25,115 nucleotides of DNA from an uncultured bacterium (GTDB lineage Bacteria > Cyanobacteriota > Vampirovibrionia > Gastranaerophilales > Gastranaerophilaceae): the NCBI GenBank assembly GCA_905211505.1, contig CAJMAX010000010.1, positions 1-25,115 on the forward strand, given 5' to 3'. Position numbers and translations under genes: made by a program. Below, one piece after another: positions 9,401 to 16,281 of this stretch. Below the pieces are notes generated by a model. The model did not search any database. It saw nothing but the letters and a program-made list of their open reading frames with translations, and was not told where the DNA came from. The stretch's first letter is position 1. Each line of letters begins with the position of its first letter.

Positions 9401-9753
9401 TGGTAGATAATCTAGAGAAAGAATGCCCAGAATGTTTTAGCGATAGCCGCAAGACTTTTATTGATTTATATATGAAATCTGGTCTGTACATTACAGAAAT
9501 TGTTAAACGCCTATTTAGAAGTGAAGTGCTTAAACGCGAATTTCCAAATAAAAATGACCGTTTGAAGCATATTTTTGCAAATCAGGTCTATGGGCTGGCA
9601 CCAACAGAGATAATCTATCGTATTGCAACTGCATATATTTTGGGATTTAACGAAGAAATAACAATCAAAAATCATCATTTGCGACAGTTTGATACGCTTC
9701 CGTCAGTCCAAAGAGGAACTCTGGAAACAGATTTAGATGAGGTGTTTGAATAA
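6442..9753 (+). CDS. GIY-YIG-like / SF2 helicase restriction protein with C-terminal methyltransferase-like segment
   Basis: The product has 1103 residues. The N-terminus (about 16-100) has CYAYTTPEI and WTKIGYTE followed by KKRIQQQT, resembling T5orf172/GIY-YIG nuclease domains. A superfamily 2 helicase follows: Walker A AKPRFGKT (157-164), DEAH (273-276), SGT (300-302) and a motif VI-like region with YMQAAFRAQNP. A charged, coiled-coil-like stretch spans roughly 770-900. The last ~130 residues contain QIYTPKKVV (about 976-984) and DLYMKSG (about 1008-1014), which resemble motifs X and I of adenine methyltransferases, but there is no NPPY. Expected role: ATP-driven translocation and cleavage of unmodified DNA, with the upstream methyltransferase halves as partners. 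The gene is intact although its modification partner is frameshifted. Confidence 0.8.
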   Translation: MVAINIKTSKQIEPKCYAYTTPEIKRHDGWTKIGYTEQDDVKKRIQQQTQTADIKFNLEWAERAIYEDGSGDSFKDKDFHAYLSKKDIEKVPNSEWFHILPKESYSEFQYFKKNRGVLETLSAIPYQLRQEQERAVSQTKDYFIRHDAEEPEFLWNAKPRFGKTLSTYELCKTLNAKKILIVTNRPAIATSWYNDYVKFLGTESGYYFVSQVDTLKDRKYVLSREQYVNVRDKLKGFIEFVSLQDMKGSIYFGGQYDKLKEVAELDWDILVIDEAHEGVDTYKTDVAFDHIKRKYTLHLSGTPFKALAYDKFREEEIYNWTYADEQKAKREWDSSSEEENPYETLPQLNLYTYQMSEIVRDKLKKGADFNDDGEAEEYAFDLNEFFITNANGSFKYETDVDKFLEALTTLPKFPFSTEELRQELKHTFWLLNRVDSAKALARKLKEHPIFADYEIVLVAGDGRLDDDCENSKAFDKVVKAIKENEKTITISVGQLTTGVTVPEWTAVLMLSNVKSPALYMQAAFRAQNPCLFNIDGALFRKENAYVFDFDPARTLDIFEQFANDLSADTTSGKGDMDTRKRHVRELINFFPVYGEDDDGEMITLDAEKVLSIPRKIHAVEVVRRGFMSNFLFQNISNIFSAPQEVVNIIRQFEPVKEPVPVTSNTKQELSINDKGEVELPQTSIDIGVDNVFGDKIYTVVDELQETIEDIQKMPTDTKKDTTFEILKEQFKKVVAKPLISQAKEHFGKDMTASTQKDVERKINAESDTVIAKQYGDFKIQRNTIELERQKEIEQAKVEHKPEKIAQINKVYDKRQEENKKSFVESMQQKAEELVKTAGQTIVKAVETDKKVKEKNAIETSVRDHLRGFSRTIPSFLMAYGDDDTTLENFDTIIPDVVFKDVTSISLEEFRFLRDGGDYTDEETGETKHFDGHLFDPVVFNDSVKEFLRLKRRLADYFDENSTEDIFDYIPPQKTNQIYTPKKVVIEMVDNLEKECPECFSDSRKTFIDLYMKSGLYITEIVKRLFRSEVLKREFPNKNDRLKHIFANQVYGLAPTEIIYRIATAYILGFNEEITIKNHHLRQFDTLPSVQRGTLETDLDEVFE

Positions 9754-9771
9754 TATCAATCATCTATTATG

Positions 9772-9808
9772 AAGTAAAATATTTTCTTTAAAGCGAAATA
9801 TATTACTT
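9772..9808. repeat. AT-rich hairpin between R-M and RloAB operons
   Basis: AAGTAAAATATTT and AAATATATTACTT pair with a single A-A mismatch around an 11-nt loop that itself contains CTTTAAAG. The right arm runs into the -35 box of the following promoter. No T-run follows, so an operator is as likely as a terminator. Confidence 0.4.
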
Positions 9809-9835
9809 GACTTATTTTATATTATTACCTATATT
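9807..9835 (+). promoter_or_regulatory. Promoter of the RloA/RloB-like operon
   Basis: TTGACT and TATATT are separated by exactly 17 bp, ending about 42 bp before the chosen ATG. This is one of the best promoter matches in the window and indicates that the pair is transcribed separately from the R-M operon. Confidence 0.6.
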
Positions 9836-9877
9836 AACTATAAATCTATGTAAAATTTTTGCAAGGAATTGAAGTTA

Positions 9878-11035
9878 ATGCTCTTAAATTTTAGTTTTAA
9901 TAACCTTAAAAGCTTTAAAAATAAGGTTGAGTTTTCTATGGAACCACTCACAAATAATGGTTATATAGAGAATTCCATAGAAACAGGCAGCAAGAAGAAA
10001 CCTTATGTTTATAGAACATCGGCGATATTTGGTGCGAATGCCTCAGGGAAAAGTAATTTCATTCATGCAATTAATTATCTTCAGTTTCTAATTGAAAGTA
10101 GCTATCTTAAAAGATTAAATGAACCTATGGAGATTCCAACATATAAACTTGGAAGCAAAGAAGAAAATTCAAATTTTGAGATAGAATTTATTAAAAACAA
10201 TAATCTATACAAATATATTGTAGAACTAAATGAGCAGGGCATTATCAGAGAAGAAGCCTATTATACTGAGCTTGAAAAAGATAAAAGAGAGAAGTGTTTA
10301 TTCAAGAGAACGCAGAATGATTTTGTAAGTCCTTATGGTATTGATAAAGAGATAGCTAAACAAACTATCTCATCTCGGTCTTTAATCAGCGAATTGGTTA
10401 ATAATAGAAATACTAAGGATGAATTCATTTTGGAAATATATAAATGGTTTTCCGATGATATGATGGTTATTTTTAACTATGAAAGGCCTGATTTAGATAA
10501 AGATTTTTCACATAAAGATATTGATTGTTATGGAAAAGCAGAATTTTTAAGAAAAGCGGATATTCCTATTACGCGGTTGGTAGCTAATAGAGAAGGTTTG
10601 TTTTCTATTCATGAAAACGAAGCTGGCGAAGAAATTACATTTAATTTTATTGAAGAAGAATCTGAAGGAACAATAGCACTATTAGTATTATCAGACGAAA
10701 TAATGCCTGTTCTTAAAGAAGGTAAGATACTTTTTATTGATGAATTGGATAATTCTCTTCATCCACATCTGGTTAAATATCTTGTAAATTTATTTAACAA
10801 TCCCGAGACAAACCCGAAAGGGGCTCAGCTAATATTTACGTCTCACGCTCATTATTTAATGGACGGTGATACGTTAACTAGAGACCAGATTTGGTTTGTA
10901 TCAAAAGAAAACGGATATTCTAGCGATTTATATTCTTTAAGTGACTTTAAAGAAATTAAAAGGAAGAAAGGTGCCTTTTATAATGAATATATGTATGGGA
11001 TTTTTGGTGCTATTCCAAAGATAAGTGAGGAATAA
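9878..11035 (+). CDS. RloA/AbiLi-like AAA (ABC-type) ATPase
   Basis: The product has 385 residues. Walker A is GANASGKS (52-59), an ABC-like signature SEGT is at 262-265, Walker B ILFIDEL at 284-290 carries the catalytic Glu289, and the H-loop His is in FTSHAHYL (His323). This order is typical of AAA_15/AAA_21 ATPases related to OLD and SMC proteins. The frame could begin three codons earlier at a TTG (9869), but the AAGGAA site would abut it; it suits the ATG at 9878. The gene is followed 2 nt later by a RloB-like gene, the usual partner. In known systems of this type (RloAB, AbiL; related in layout to PARIS) the ATPase senses infection and controls the TOPRIM-like partner. That role is inferred here. 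Confidence 0.8.
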   Translation: MLLNFSFNNLKSFKNKVEFSMEPLTNNGYIENSIETGSKKKPYVYRTSAIFGANASGKSNFIHAINYLQFLIESSYLKRLNEPMEIPTYKLGSKEENSNFEIEFIKNNNLYKYIVELNEQGIIREEAYYTELEKDKREKCLFKRTQNDFVSPYGIDKEIAKQTISSRSLISELVNNRNTKDEFILEIYKWFSDDMMVIFNYERPDLDKDFSHKDIDCYGKAEFLRKADIPITRLVANREGLFSIHENEAGEEITFNFIEEESEGTIALLVLSDEIMPVLKEGKILFIDELDNSLHPHLVKYLVNLFNNPETNPKGAQLIFTSHAHYLMDGDTLTRDQIWFVSKENGYSSDLYSLSDFKEIKRKKGAFYNEYMYGIFGAIPKISEE

Positions 11036-11037
11036 AG

Positions 11038-11625
11038 ATGGCTAGAAGAACTCGTCCAACAAGACCAATAAAACCATTGCATTTGTTTATTTGTGAGGAT
11101 GCGAAATCCTCCAAGTTCTATATGGCGGGGCTTGGTAAATCCCATAATATTAACCTTAAAGCAGAAAATTGTTATGGCACAAGCCCCGAAAATATATTAA
11201 GAGCCGCCGAAGAAAAGCGAGCTTTGTTTCCTGATACAGGAACCGCAACAATCTATTGCTTATTTGATAAGGATGATTGTGAAGATGCTAAATTTAAGAA
11301 AGTTATTGCAACTTGTAAGGAAAAGGACATCGTTCCCGCTATATCCGTTCCGTGCTATGAATATTGGTTACTGCTTCATTTGAAAAAGACTGATAAGGCT
11401 TTTAAGGATGCAAAAGAGTGTTGTGAGGAATTTAAAAACACATACAATAAAGAGTTTCATACAGACTACACCATAAAGCAATTAAAATCACGCAAGGAAA
11501 TTTTTGAAGATTTAAAAGATAGGCTTAAGTCCGCTATCCAAAACGCGGAAAGCTTAAATTTAGATGAAAAAGAGAGCCCTTATACAAACATGCACGAGGT
11601 CATTAAGAGCCTGATTGAAGATTAG
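11038..11625 (+). CDS. RloB/AbiLii-like TOPRIM-fold protein
   Basis: This 195-residue protein has the features of RloB: an early acidic residue in LFICEDAKSS (Glu20), an aspartate cluster in LFDKDD (Asp77, 79, 80) and the family-typical SVPCYEYWLLLHL (Glu108). Together these fit a TOPRIM-type metal site, so it may be a nuclease or RNA-targeting effector, though its activity is not proven by sequence. It is separated from the ATPase gene by 2 nt. Its 3' end overlaps the convergent winged-helix gene by 23 nt. By analogy with RloAB/AbiL it should be the toxic arm of an abortive-infection pair. Confidence 0.8.
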   Translation: MARRTRPTRPIKPLHLFICEDAKSSKFYMAGLGKSHNINLKAENCYGTSPENILRAAEEKRALFPDTGTATIYCLFDKDDCEDAKFKKVIATCKEKDIVPAISVPCYEYWLLLHLKKTDKAFKDAKECCEEFKNTYNKEFHTDYTIKQLKSRKEIFEDLKDRLKSAIQNAESLNLDEKESPYTNMHEVIKSLIED

Positions 11626-12130
11626 TCTTCTCCACCTGCTTAATCATAACATCAATCAGTTCTTTGCTAACGCCTTGGGCGGTAAAGAGATTTTCTAGTT
11701 GCATAAGTCGTGTTTCGGTATGGAGCAATTTGAAGCGTAGATCGGAATTCTCTTTATCTAGCGTTTTTATGCGGATTTGAGCTAGTTCAAGTTCATTCTT
11801 GCAATAAGTTAAATCACGGAGATAATTGTCTCGTTCCTGTTTAAGTATAGTTTTATCAAAATTCCGCATATCGGCGATAATCGGCGCAAATTCTTTGCCA
11901 GTATAAACCAAATGGCGACGACCTTGTTTATCGTTACCTTTGACAAGATATTCCAATTTAATTAACTCGTTGACAGCTTTTCTGACGGTATCAGGTTTGA
12001 CATTGACACATTTGGCAATGTATTCATTGTCTCCGAAAAATGTTGCATGTTTAGGATTTTTAGTGCGATAGATAATTAATTGCAAGATTTCACGTTGCGT
12101 TAAAGAGAGTTCACTTTGACTTCTACTCAT
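11603..12130 (-). CDS. Winged-helix DNA-binding protein with coiled-coil tail
   Basis: With the ATG at 12130 (AAGGAA site 6 nt before; an ATG eight codons earlier lacks one) the protein has 175 residues. Residues about 8-75 read as a winged helix: LTQREILQLIIY, then NEYIAKCVNVKPDTVRKAV as the recognition region, and LVKGNDKQGRRHLV as the wing. The rest, about 95-150, is a heptad-rich coiled coil, probably for dimerisation. It is divergent from the ankyrin gene, and its upstream region contains repeated TATATCCGC sites that could be its own operators or a replication or maintenance origin. No specific family recognised. Confidence 0.7.
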   Translation of the reverse strand: MSRSQSELSLTQREILQLIIYRTKNPKHATFFGDNEYIAKCVNVKPDTVRKAVNELIKLEYLVKGNDKQGRRHLVYTGKEFAPIIADMRNFDKTILKQERDNYLRDLTYCKNELELAQIRIKTLDKENSDLRFKLLHTETRLMQLENLFTAQGVSKELIDVMIKQVEKTNLQSGS

Positions 12131-12815
12131 TTTGTTTCCTTTATAAATTTCCAAAAGTATTTATCAGGAAAAAACGGCATGTGGCGCATATATCCGCTAT
12201 CTATGACCTTATTGTCATTTATATTCGTTTTGAGCGGTATGTATAGCTATTTTGTTGGCCTCTATATCCGCATCTATTGGCACGTATATCCGCTTTTGAA
12301 ATTGCGAACTCCTTGTGAAATATAGCATATAAGGCAATTTTTAGCGGCTATAATATAATTAAAATATACTGAAAATATATCTATTTTAATACCTTTTTCC
12401 TTCGGAGGAAAAATAGATCGTCCCATTAAATGCAAGCAATTTACCTGACAAATCAAGGATAACTGATTCGGATAATTAGAAGCAAAATTTAAATCAGCAA
12501 TTTAATGGGAAAATAATATTGACATAAATCCGTGGGGCAGATTAACCGAAAACAAAATCAAAAGGAAATAGGCAGGTGCTCGGTGGGGCGAAACAAAATG
12601 TGCCATTAGTTTCCCGATGGCACAAGTGAAATTTATTATTAAAACAATATGAGCAGAAATTTGCTACACATATATTTATCGTGATTTTGCAATAAATTGT
12701 TGCTTGAAAAATTGTATTTTTACTTTGTTACCAAATCAAAATCAGCCAATTTCTCCCAATAAATATTTTTGTGAGAAGAACTCACGGAACTTATTTTAAC
12801 AATAGGAGAAAGAAA
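12131..12815. other. 685-bp non-coding region: iterons and inverted repeats
   Basis: No convincing gene lies here. The left part holds the iteron-like cluster (12183-12352). An 8-bp hairpin, TTTTTCCT/AGGAAAAA, is at 12394-12413. An 11-bp inverted repeat, TCCCATTAAAT/ATTTAATGGGA, brackets 12421-12510, and a 7-bp pair, GTGCCAT/ATGGCAC, spans 12600-12623. A TTGACA at 12519-12524 lacks a matching -10. The ankyrin gene is preceded by a good AGGAGAAAG ribosome site. The region could be an origin or carry a structured RNA; neither is shown. Confidence 0.5.
12183..12352. repeat. Iteron-like cluster with core GGCNNNTATATCCGC
   Basis: Three direct copies of GGCNNNTATATCCGC begin at 12183, 12257 and 12279; the last two are spaced exactly 22 bp, about two helical turns. 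A degenerate copy (TATATTCGT) is at 12220-12228, and an inverted copy with one change (GCGGCTATA) is at 12344-12352. The cluster sits directly upstream of the winged-helix gene. Confidence 0.6.
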
Positions 12816-13397
12816 ATGCTTAAGAAATACAATAAAGAAGACAACACTTGTGCCAATTATATTCACATTGACGATTTAGAAAAGACTTTAGAGGCCTTAA
12901 AAAGAATAAGCGGACGTATCAAATATGAAACTTTTGGCAAGCAACCTGACGAAAGTAGTTCTAAGGGCGAATATCACCTTGTGATTGACGATGCCAAGAG
13001 TTTGGAAGATTGCATAAAAACAGAAATGAATGGTAAACTTGAAGCGACAATAGGAACTTATCATTCTAGTTTATTTTTGGAGTGTTGCATTCATAGTGCA
13101 GGCCTTGAGGGAATTGAGTACCTAATAAAGAGAGGTGCTGAAATCAACAGAACTAATCTCTTAGGGGATAACGCTTTAATGTGTATTATTTACAATGATA
13201 GTATGCCAACAGAAAATAAGCTCAAAGCTGTACAAATGTTAGTAGATGCAGGAATTGATGTCAATCGCCCGAATATAAAGTTTCAAACACCTTTGATGGC
13301 GGCCTTAAACTATTCCGAGTTTATGCTTGCAGAGATTTTAATAGATAATGGCGGATATGTGTTACGCCCACCAGTAGGGGAAGAAACGGAAGAATAA
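12816..13397 (+). CDS. Ankyrin-repeat-like protein
   Basis: The ATG at 12816, preceded by AGGAGAAAG, gives 193 residues; an in-frame ATG 15 codons upstream lacks a ribosome site. The first ~75 residues are unlike anything I recognise. The second half has two or three ankyrin-type units, seen in LEGIEYLIKRGAEINRTN, LKAVQMLVDAGIDVNRPN and TPLMAALNYSEFMLAEILID. Ankyrin repeats mediate protein binding; the partner is unknown. The gene stands alone, between a repeat-rich upstream region and a good terminator. A second ankyrin protein is encoded at 15428. Confidence 0.75.
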   Translation: MLKKYNKEDNTCANYIHIDDLEKTLEALKRISGRIKYETFGKQPDESSSKGEYHLVIDDAKSLEDCIKTEMNGKLEATIGTYHSSLFLECCIHSAGLEGIEYLIKRGAEINRTNLLGDNALMCIIYNDSMPTENKLKAVQMLVDAGIDVNRPNIKFQTPLMAALNYSEFMLAEILIDNGGYVLRPPVGEETEE

Positions 13398-13411
13398 GTT
13401 TACATTACGTC

Positions 13412-13440
13412 AAACCGCTACGAAAATGTGGCGGTTTTAT
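13412..13440 (+). terminator. Intrinsic terminator after the ankyrin gene
   Basis: AAACCGCTAC and GTGGCGGTTT form a 10-bp stem (one U-G pair) around GAAAAT. The 3' arm runs into TTTTAT. It lies 14 nt after the stop at 13397. Confidence 0.75.
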
Positions 13441-13514
13441 AATTTGATATTGCGATTGCCAAATATACTAATCAAGGTCTTCATAAAAGTTTCTTAAATT
13501 TTATAAAACAATTT

Positions 13515-14669
13515 TTATTGTTCTTCTTTAAGTACTTCAAAATCTCTAACGTTATTTAGAAAATGTTTTTTAGGTTGTTTTTCTATATCACCTTTTACGG
13601 TAATCATTAATCCATCCCTATGTGCTTCAACTGCCATCTTATATTCATTTTCATTAAGGGAGATAGATACAGCTCTTGCTTTATCTCCTATTATATCATT
13701 AACTTTAATTATACCCTGATTATCAGTTTCTCCTTTTTCACACTTTACAACATATCCCCTAACTTCTACATCCATTTCTGGAGCTAAAGTTTTCAATTGC
13801 TGAGCGGCCTCAGTTAATACATCCGCGGTATCTTGTCGGATATTAAAGTTTGTTTTTAGATGCCAATATGGCATAATAGGTCTTACAGGTGCCCAAGCTA
13901 TATCTATATTTGCTCCATCATCGCCACATATCTTAGTTATTTCTGCGACAGCTTCACAGAAATTTGCACTCATTCCATCTTTGATAGAGTCCCAAAAAGC
14001 TTGTTTATCCCGATTATTAGCTGCTGTAATTGCTATAGGAAGTAATTGCGATATGCGCATAATTGTTTTTCTTCCTAAAGGTTCGTCATCTTTGCTTAAT
14101 GATTGTTGCTCCTCCTCTATGGGAGTGAACAAATTTTGCAGGCGAGGTTCGGTTTTAGAAAAAATGTTTACAATAAAACTTCCTTGTTCTGTATGTCCCA
14201 TTTTTAATCCATTTACGAAATCCTCTACTTCCCTAGAGTATCTTGAACAAAAACAAGCACGAGGTTTTATAATAGATTGAGCTACAGAAGCAATCATATC
14301 TAAGCTATTTTTAAGAAGATTGGAAGCATCCTGTAAAGGAAGAGCATTCACGGGTTTTCCTTTATAAGCGGTTATTCTGATAGTGTCTGCATTGGACCTT
14401 AAAATATCGGTCATAATACTATCAACTGAACGTCGTTCAATATTTGATAACACTTTAACAACATCTAAGACTCTACTAGTATAATCAGCAATTTCAATAT
14501 CAGAAGGAACTATTATTTTAATACATTTATCATTGTCATATTTTTGCCATATGGAGGCAATATCCTCATATTGTGTTAGAAACTCCCAACCATTAGCTTC
14601 TAAGTAACTAGTAATATAAAGAGGAAGTATTTTTTTTAAAATATTTATATCTATTTCAAACGATTTCAT
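13515..14669 (-). CDS. Protein of unknown function, partner of the DUF4365 gene
   Basis: This 384-residue protein appears soluble: no signal peptide or membrane segment is visible, and I see no P-loop or catalytic motif I can name. A segment in the middle, MGHTEQGSFIVNIF, looks like a conserved core. The last third reads as beta-rich (VEVRGYVVKCEKG and GLMITVKGDIEKQ). Its ATG overlaps the stop of the upstream DUF4365 gene (ATGA), and AAGGAAG lies 8 nt before, so the two are co-translated and probably act together. It could be the sensor or regulator of a two-gene defence unit; this rests only on the gene arrangement and the island context. Confidence 0.7.
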   Translation of the reverse strand: MKSFEIDINILKKILPLYITSYLEANGWEFLTQYEDIASIWQKYDNDKCIKIIVPSDIEIADYTSRVLDVVKVLSNIERRSVDSIMTDILRSNADTIRITAYKGKPVNALPLQDASNLLKNSLDMIASVAQSIIKPRACFCSRYSREVEDFVNGLKMGHTEQGSFIVNIFSKTEPRLQNLFTPIEEEQQSLSKDDEPLGRKTIMRISQLLPIAITAANNRDKQAFWDSIKDGMSANFCEAVAEITKICGDDGANIDIAWAPVRPIMPYWHLKTNFNIRQDTADVLTEAAQQLKTLAPEMDVEVRGYVVKCEKGETDNQGIIKVNDIIGDKARAVSISLNENEYKMAVEAHRDGLMITVKGDIEKQPKKHFLNNVRDFEVLKEEQ

Positions 14670-15154
14670 AATCCAAACTTCCTTTTCATTTCATCTTCTA
14701 AGCTAATTAATGTGTCAACTGTAAACATATTAGTCAGAGGTATTTTCACTGTAACAGTTGTGGAATTTGTAACATCTTCCAAGTTTTCTAGACACATCCA
14801 GTAAGCACACTTATTAATTCGCAGAAATTCACTATCTTGTTTTACCCAATCATTAGGTATATCTGAGGGTACTATCATACAAATAAGTATACGTTTTTCT
14901 ATAGAAGTAGCTTTTAAATCATTATAGTTTTTTATAGGTAGAGGATAATTTATAAATCCATTATGTATATACTGATTTTTAGATGTAGTTTTTAATTGTG
15001 CGGCGATTCCACCACAGGGAGATGATGTAAAACGAAAAACAATATCAATACTAGAGTCATCTACTTCAGGACAGGAACAAGAACATCCTGCCACAGATGC
15101 AATAGCACGTACATAAGAGATAGCAATTTGCTCTTTTTGTTGATTAATATCCAT
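14666..15154 (-). CDS. DUF4365 domain protein, possible PD-(D/E)XK-type nuclease fold
   Basis: The ATG at 15154 follows AAAGGAG at 5 nt; a start 11 codons earlier has no such site. The 162-residue product matches the DUF4365 layout: an N-terminal helix with Glu8, SIDIVF with Asp37, IAAQLKTTS with Gln53 and Lys55, NYPLPIKNYNDL, and a C-terminal part with WVKQDSEF and AYWMCLENL. The Glu...Asp...Gln-X-Lys spacing resembles PD-(D/E)XK enzymes, so nuclease activity is plausible but inferred. It overlaps the 384-residue partner gene by 4 nt. DUF4365 genes are, to my knowledge, frequent in accessory islands. Confidence 0.75.
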   Translation of the reverse strand: MDINQQKEQIAISYVRAIASVAGCSCSCPEVDDSSIDIVFRFTSSPCGGIAAQLKTTSKNQYIHNGFINYPLPIKNYNDLKATSIEKRILICMIVPSDIPNDWVKQDSEFLRINKCAYWMCLENLEDVTNSTTVTVKIPLTNMFTVDTLISLEDEMKRKFGL

Positions 15155-15272
15155 AGTAGCTCCTTTACTGAAATCCAATATAAACAAAAAAAGTTATCAA
15201 AAAATAAATTTTAGAAAAAAAATTTCTGAATCAACTCATTGAATTTAAAATAAAACCATGCAAAAACATGAG

Positions 15273-15329
15273 CTTAAGTGCATTTTTATGTAAAAATGGC
15301 TTGACTTAAGGATTACTGCATGTTTAAAT
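15273..15329 (+). promoter_or_regulatory. Candidate promoter with hairpin operator for the 15428-17588 operon
   Basis: TTGACT (15301-15306) and TTAAAT (15324-15329) are 17 bp apart. The -35 lies in the right arm of nested inverted repeats: CTTAAGT (15273-15279) with ACTTAAG (15304-15310), and inside them CATTTTT with AAAAATG around ATGT. The -10 is weak, so an activator or a different start is possible. Confidence 0.4.
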
Positions 15330-15427
15330 CAAACTGCAAATGGGAGATATCCTAAGTGATATTTCTTAAAAAAGTGAATTTATAACCAACTTGTCCCACT
15401 TTTAAGCGGACTAAAAGGAGAATTAAG

Positions 15428-15952
15428 ATGACTAACCTTCAAGCCGAAATGCGTCGGCAACTGATGGACGCATTATACCACGATGATTTTTCAACTATAA
15501 ACAATCTTTTAAGCCAAGGGGTAAATATAAATTTACCATACAATCACAATGATTGGACACCTTTTATGTGGGTGTCCAAGGAACATTGTGATTCTGGTGT
15601 TATCAAATTGTTTTTAGCCCATGGTGGCAATGTCAATTCCAAAAACAAAGCAGGGGAAACACCTTTGCATATAATGGCAAAGCATCGGAGCGCATATAAT
15701 TGTCTGCAGGTGTTGATTGAAAAGGGTGCAAATCCGAATGCACAAGATAATAATGGCAATACGCCTTTAATGATAGCCTTATCTCATCCGCAAGTTTCTA
15801 TGAGAATGGCCGTTGTCGGGAATTTATTACCTTTGAGCGACCTCAACATAAAAAACAATGATAACGAAACCGCCTATGATATTGCAAAAGCCAATCCAGC
15901 CTTTGAGGATAAAAGATTTTTAGAAGTATTAAAGGGAGGGCGCAATGACTAA
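15428..15952 (+). CDS. Ankyrin-repeat protein
   Basis: The product has 174 residues and three to four ankyrin units. They are recognisable from STINNLLSQGVNINLPYN, VIKLFLAHGGNVNSKNKAGE, TPLHIMAKH, LQVLIEKGANPNAQDNNGN and TPLMIALSH. The ATG follows AAAAGGAG at 7 nt. It is the first gene of a five-gene plus-strand run and overlaps the next gene by 8 nt. Such short ankyrin proteins usually act as binding adaptors; the ligand is not evident. It is clearly more canonical than the ankyrin protein at 12816. Confidence 0.85.
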   Translation: MTNLQAEMRRQLMDALYHDDFSTINNLLSQGVNINLPYNHNDWTPFMWVSKEHCDSGVIKLFLAHGGNVNSKNKAGETPLHIMAKHRSAYNCLQVLIEKGANPNAQDNNGNTPLMIALSHPQVSMRMAVVGNLLPLSDLNIKNNDNETAYDIAKANPAFEDKRFLEVLKGGRND

Positions 15953-16271
15953 TATAGCTGATATTGCCGCCCAAAATGATGATTTTCGCAAGCATTTATC
16001 AAAAGGAACTCTTGTTCTTACTCGTGGTATCCGTTCAAATACGAGTGAAGATATCAAGGAAATTATTACCAAAGTTAGAACCTTTGAGAAATTTGATGAG
16101 AACAATGACCCGTATAACGAACACGATTTCGGGGCGTTTGATTATAAAGGGAAAAAGATTTTCTGGAAGATTGATTACTATGACCGTGAGTTTCTTTATT
16201 TCTCACCAGATGTGAGCAATCCCAAAGTTACCAACCGTGTTTTAACAGTTATGTATGCCGACGAATACTAG
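15945..16271 (+). CDS. DUF3768 family protein
   Basis: The 108 residues match DUF3768 closely along the length: IADIAAQNDDFRKHL, LTRGIRS, NDPYNEHDFGAFDYKGKK, WKIDYYDRE and VTNRVLTVMYADEY. I know this family mainly from alphaproteobacterial plasmids and integrative elements, and its function is unknown. The conserved EHDFG and WKIDYYD segments suggest a small compact domain. It starts inside the ankyrin gene (8-nt overlap), so the two are probably translationally coupled. It is one of the best taxonomic hints in the window. Confidence 0.85.
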   Translation: MTNIADIAAQNDDFRKHLSKGTLVLTRGIRSNTSEDIKEIITKVRTFEKFDENNDPYNEHDFGAFDYKGKKIFWKIDYYDREFLYFSPDVSNPKVTNRVLTVMYADEY

Positions 16272-16281
16272 GAGATATGCC

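Noticed and set aside
9878..11625. PARIS (AriA/AriB) assignment
   Set aside because: The second protein carries RloB-type motifs (SVPCYEYWLLLH) rather than those expected of the AriB family; RloAB/AbiL fits better.
12394..12413. TTTTTCCT/AGGAAAAA hairpin as a terminator
   Set aside because: The T-run is on the 5' side and no T-run follows on either strand, the reverse of an intrinsic terminator.
12519..12547. TTGACA as the promoter of the ankyrin gene at 12816
   Set aside because: The position 17 bp downstream reads TTAACC, not a usable -10.
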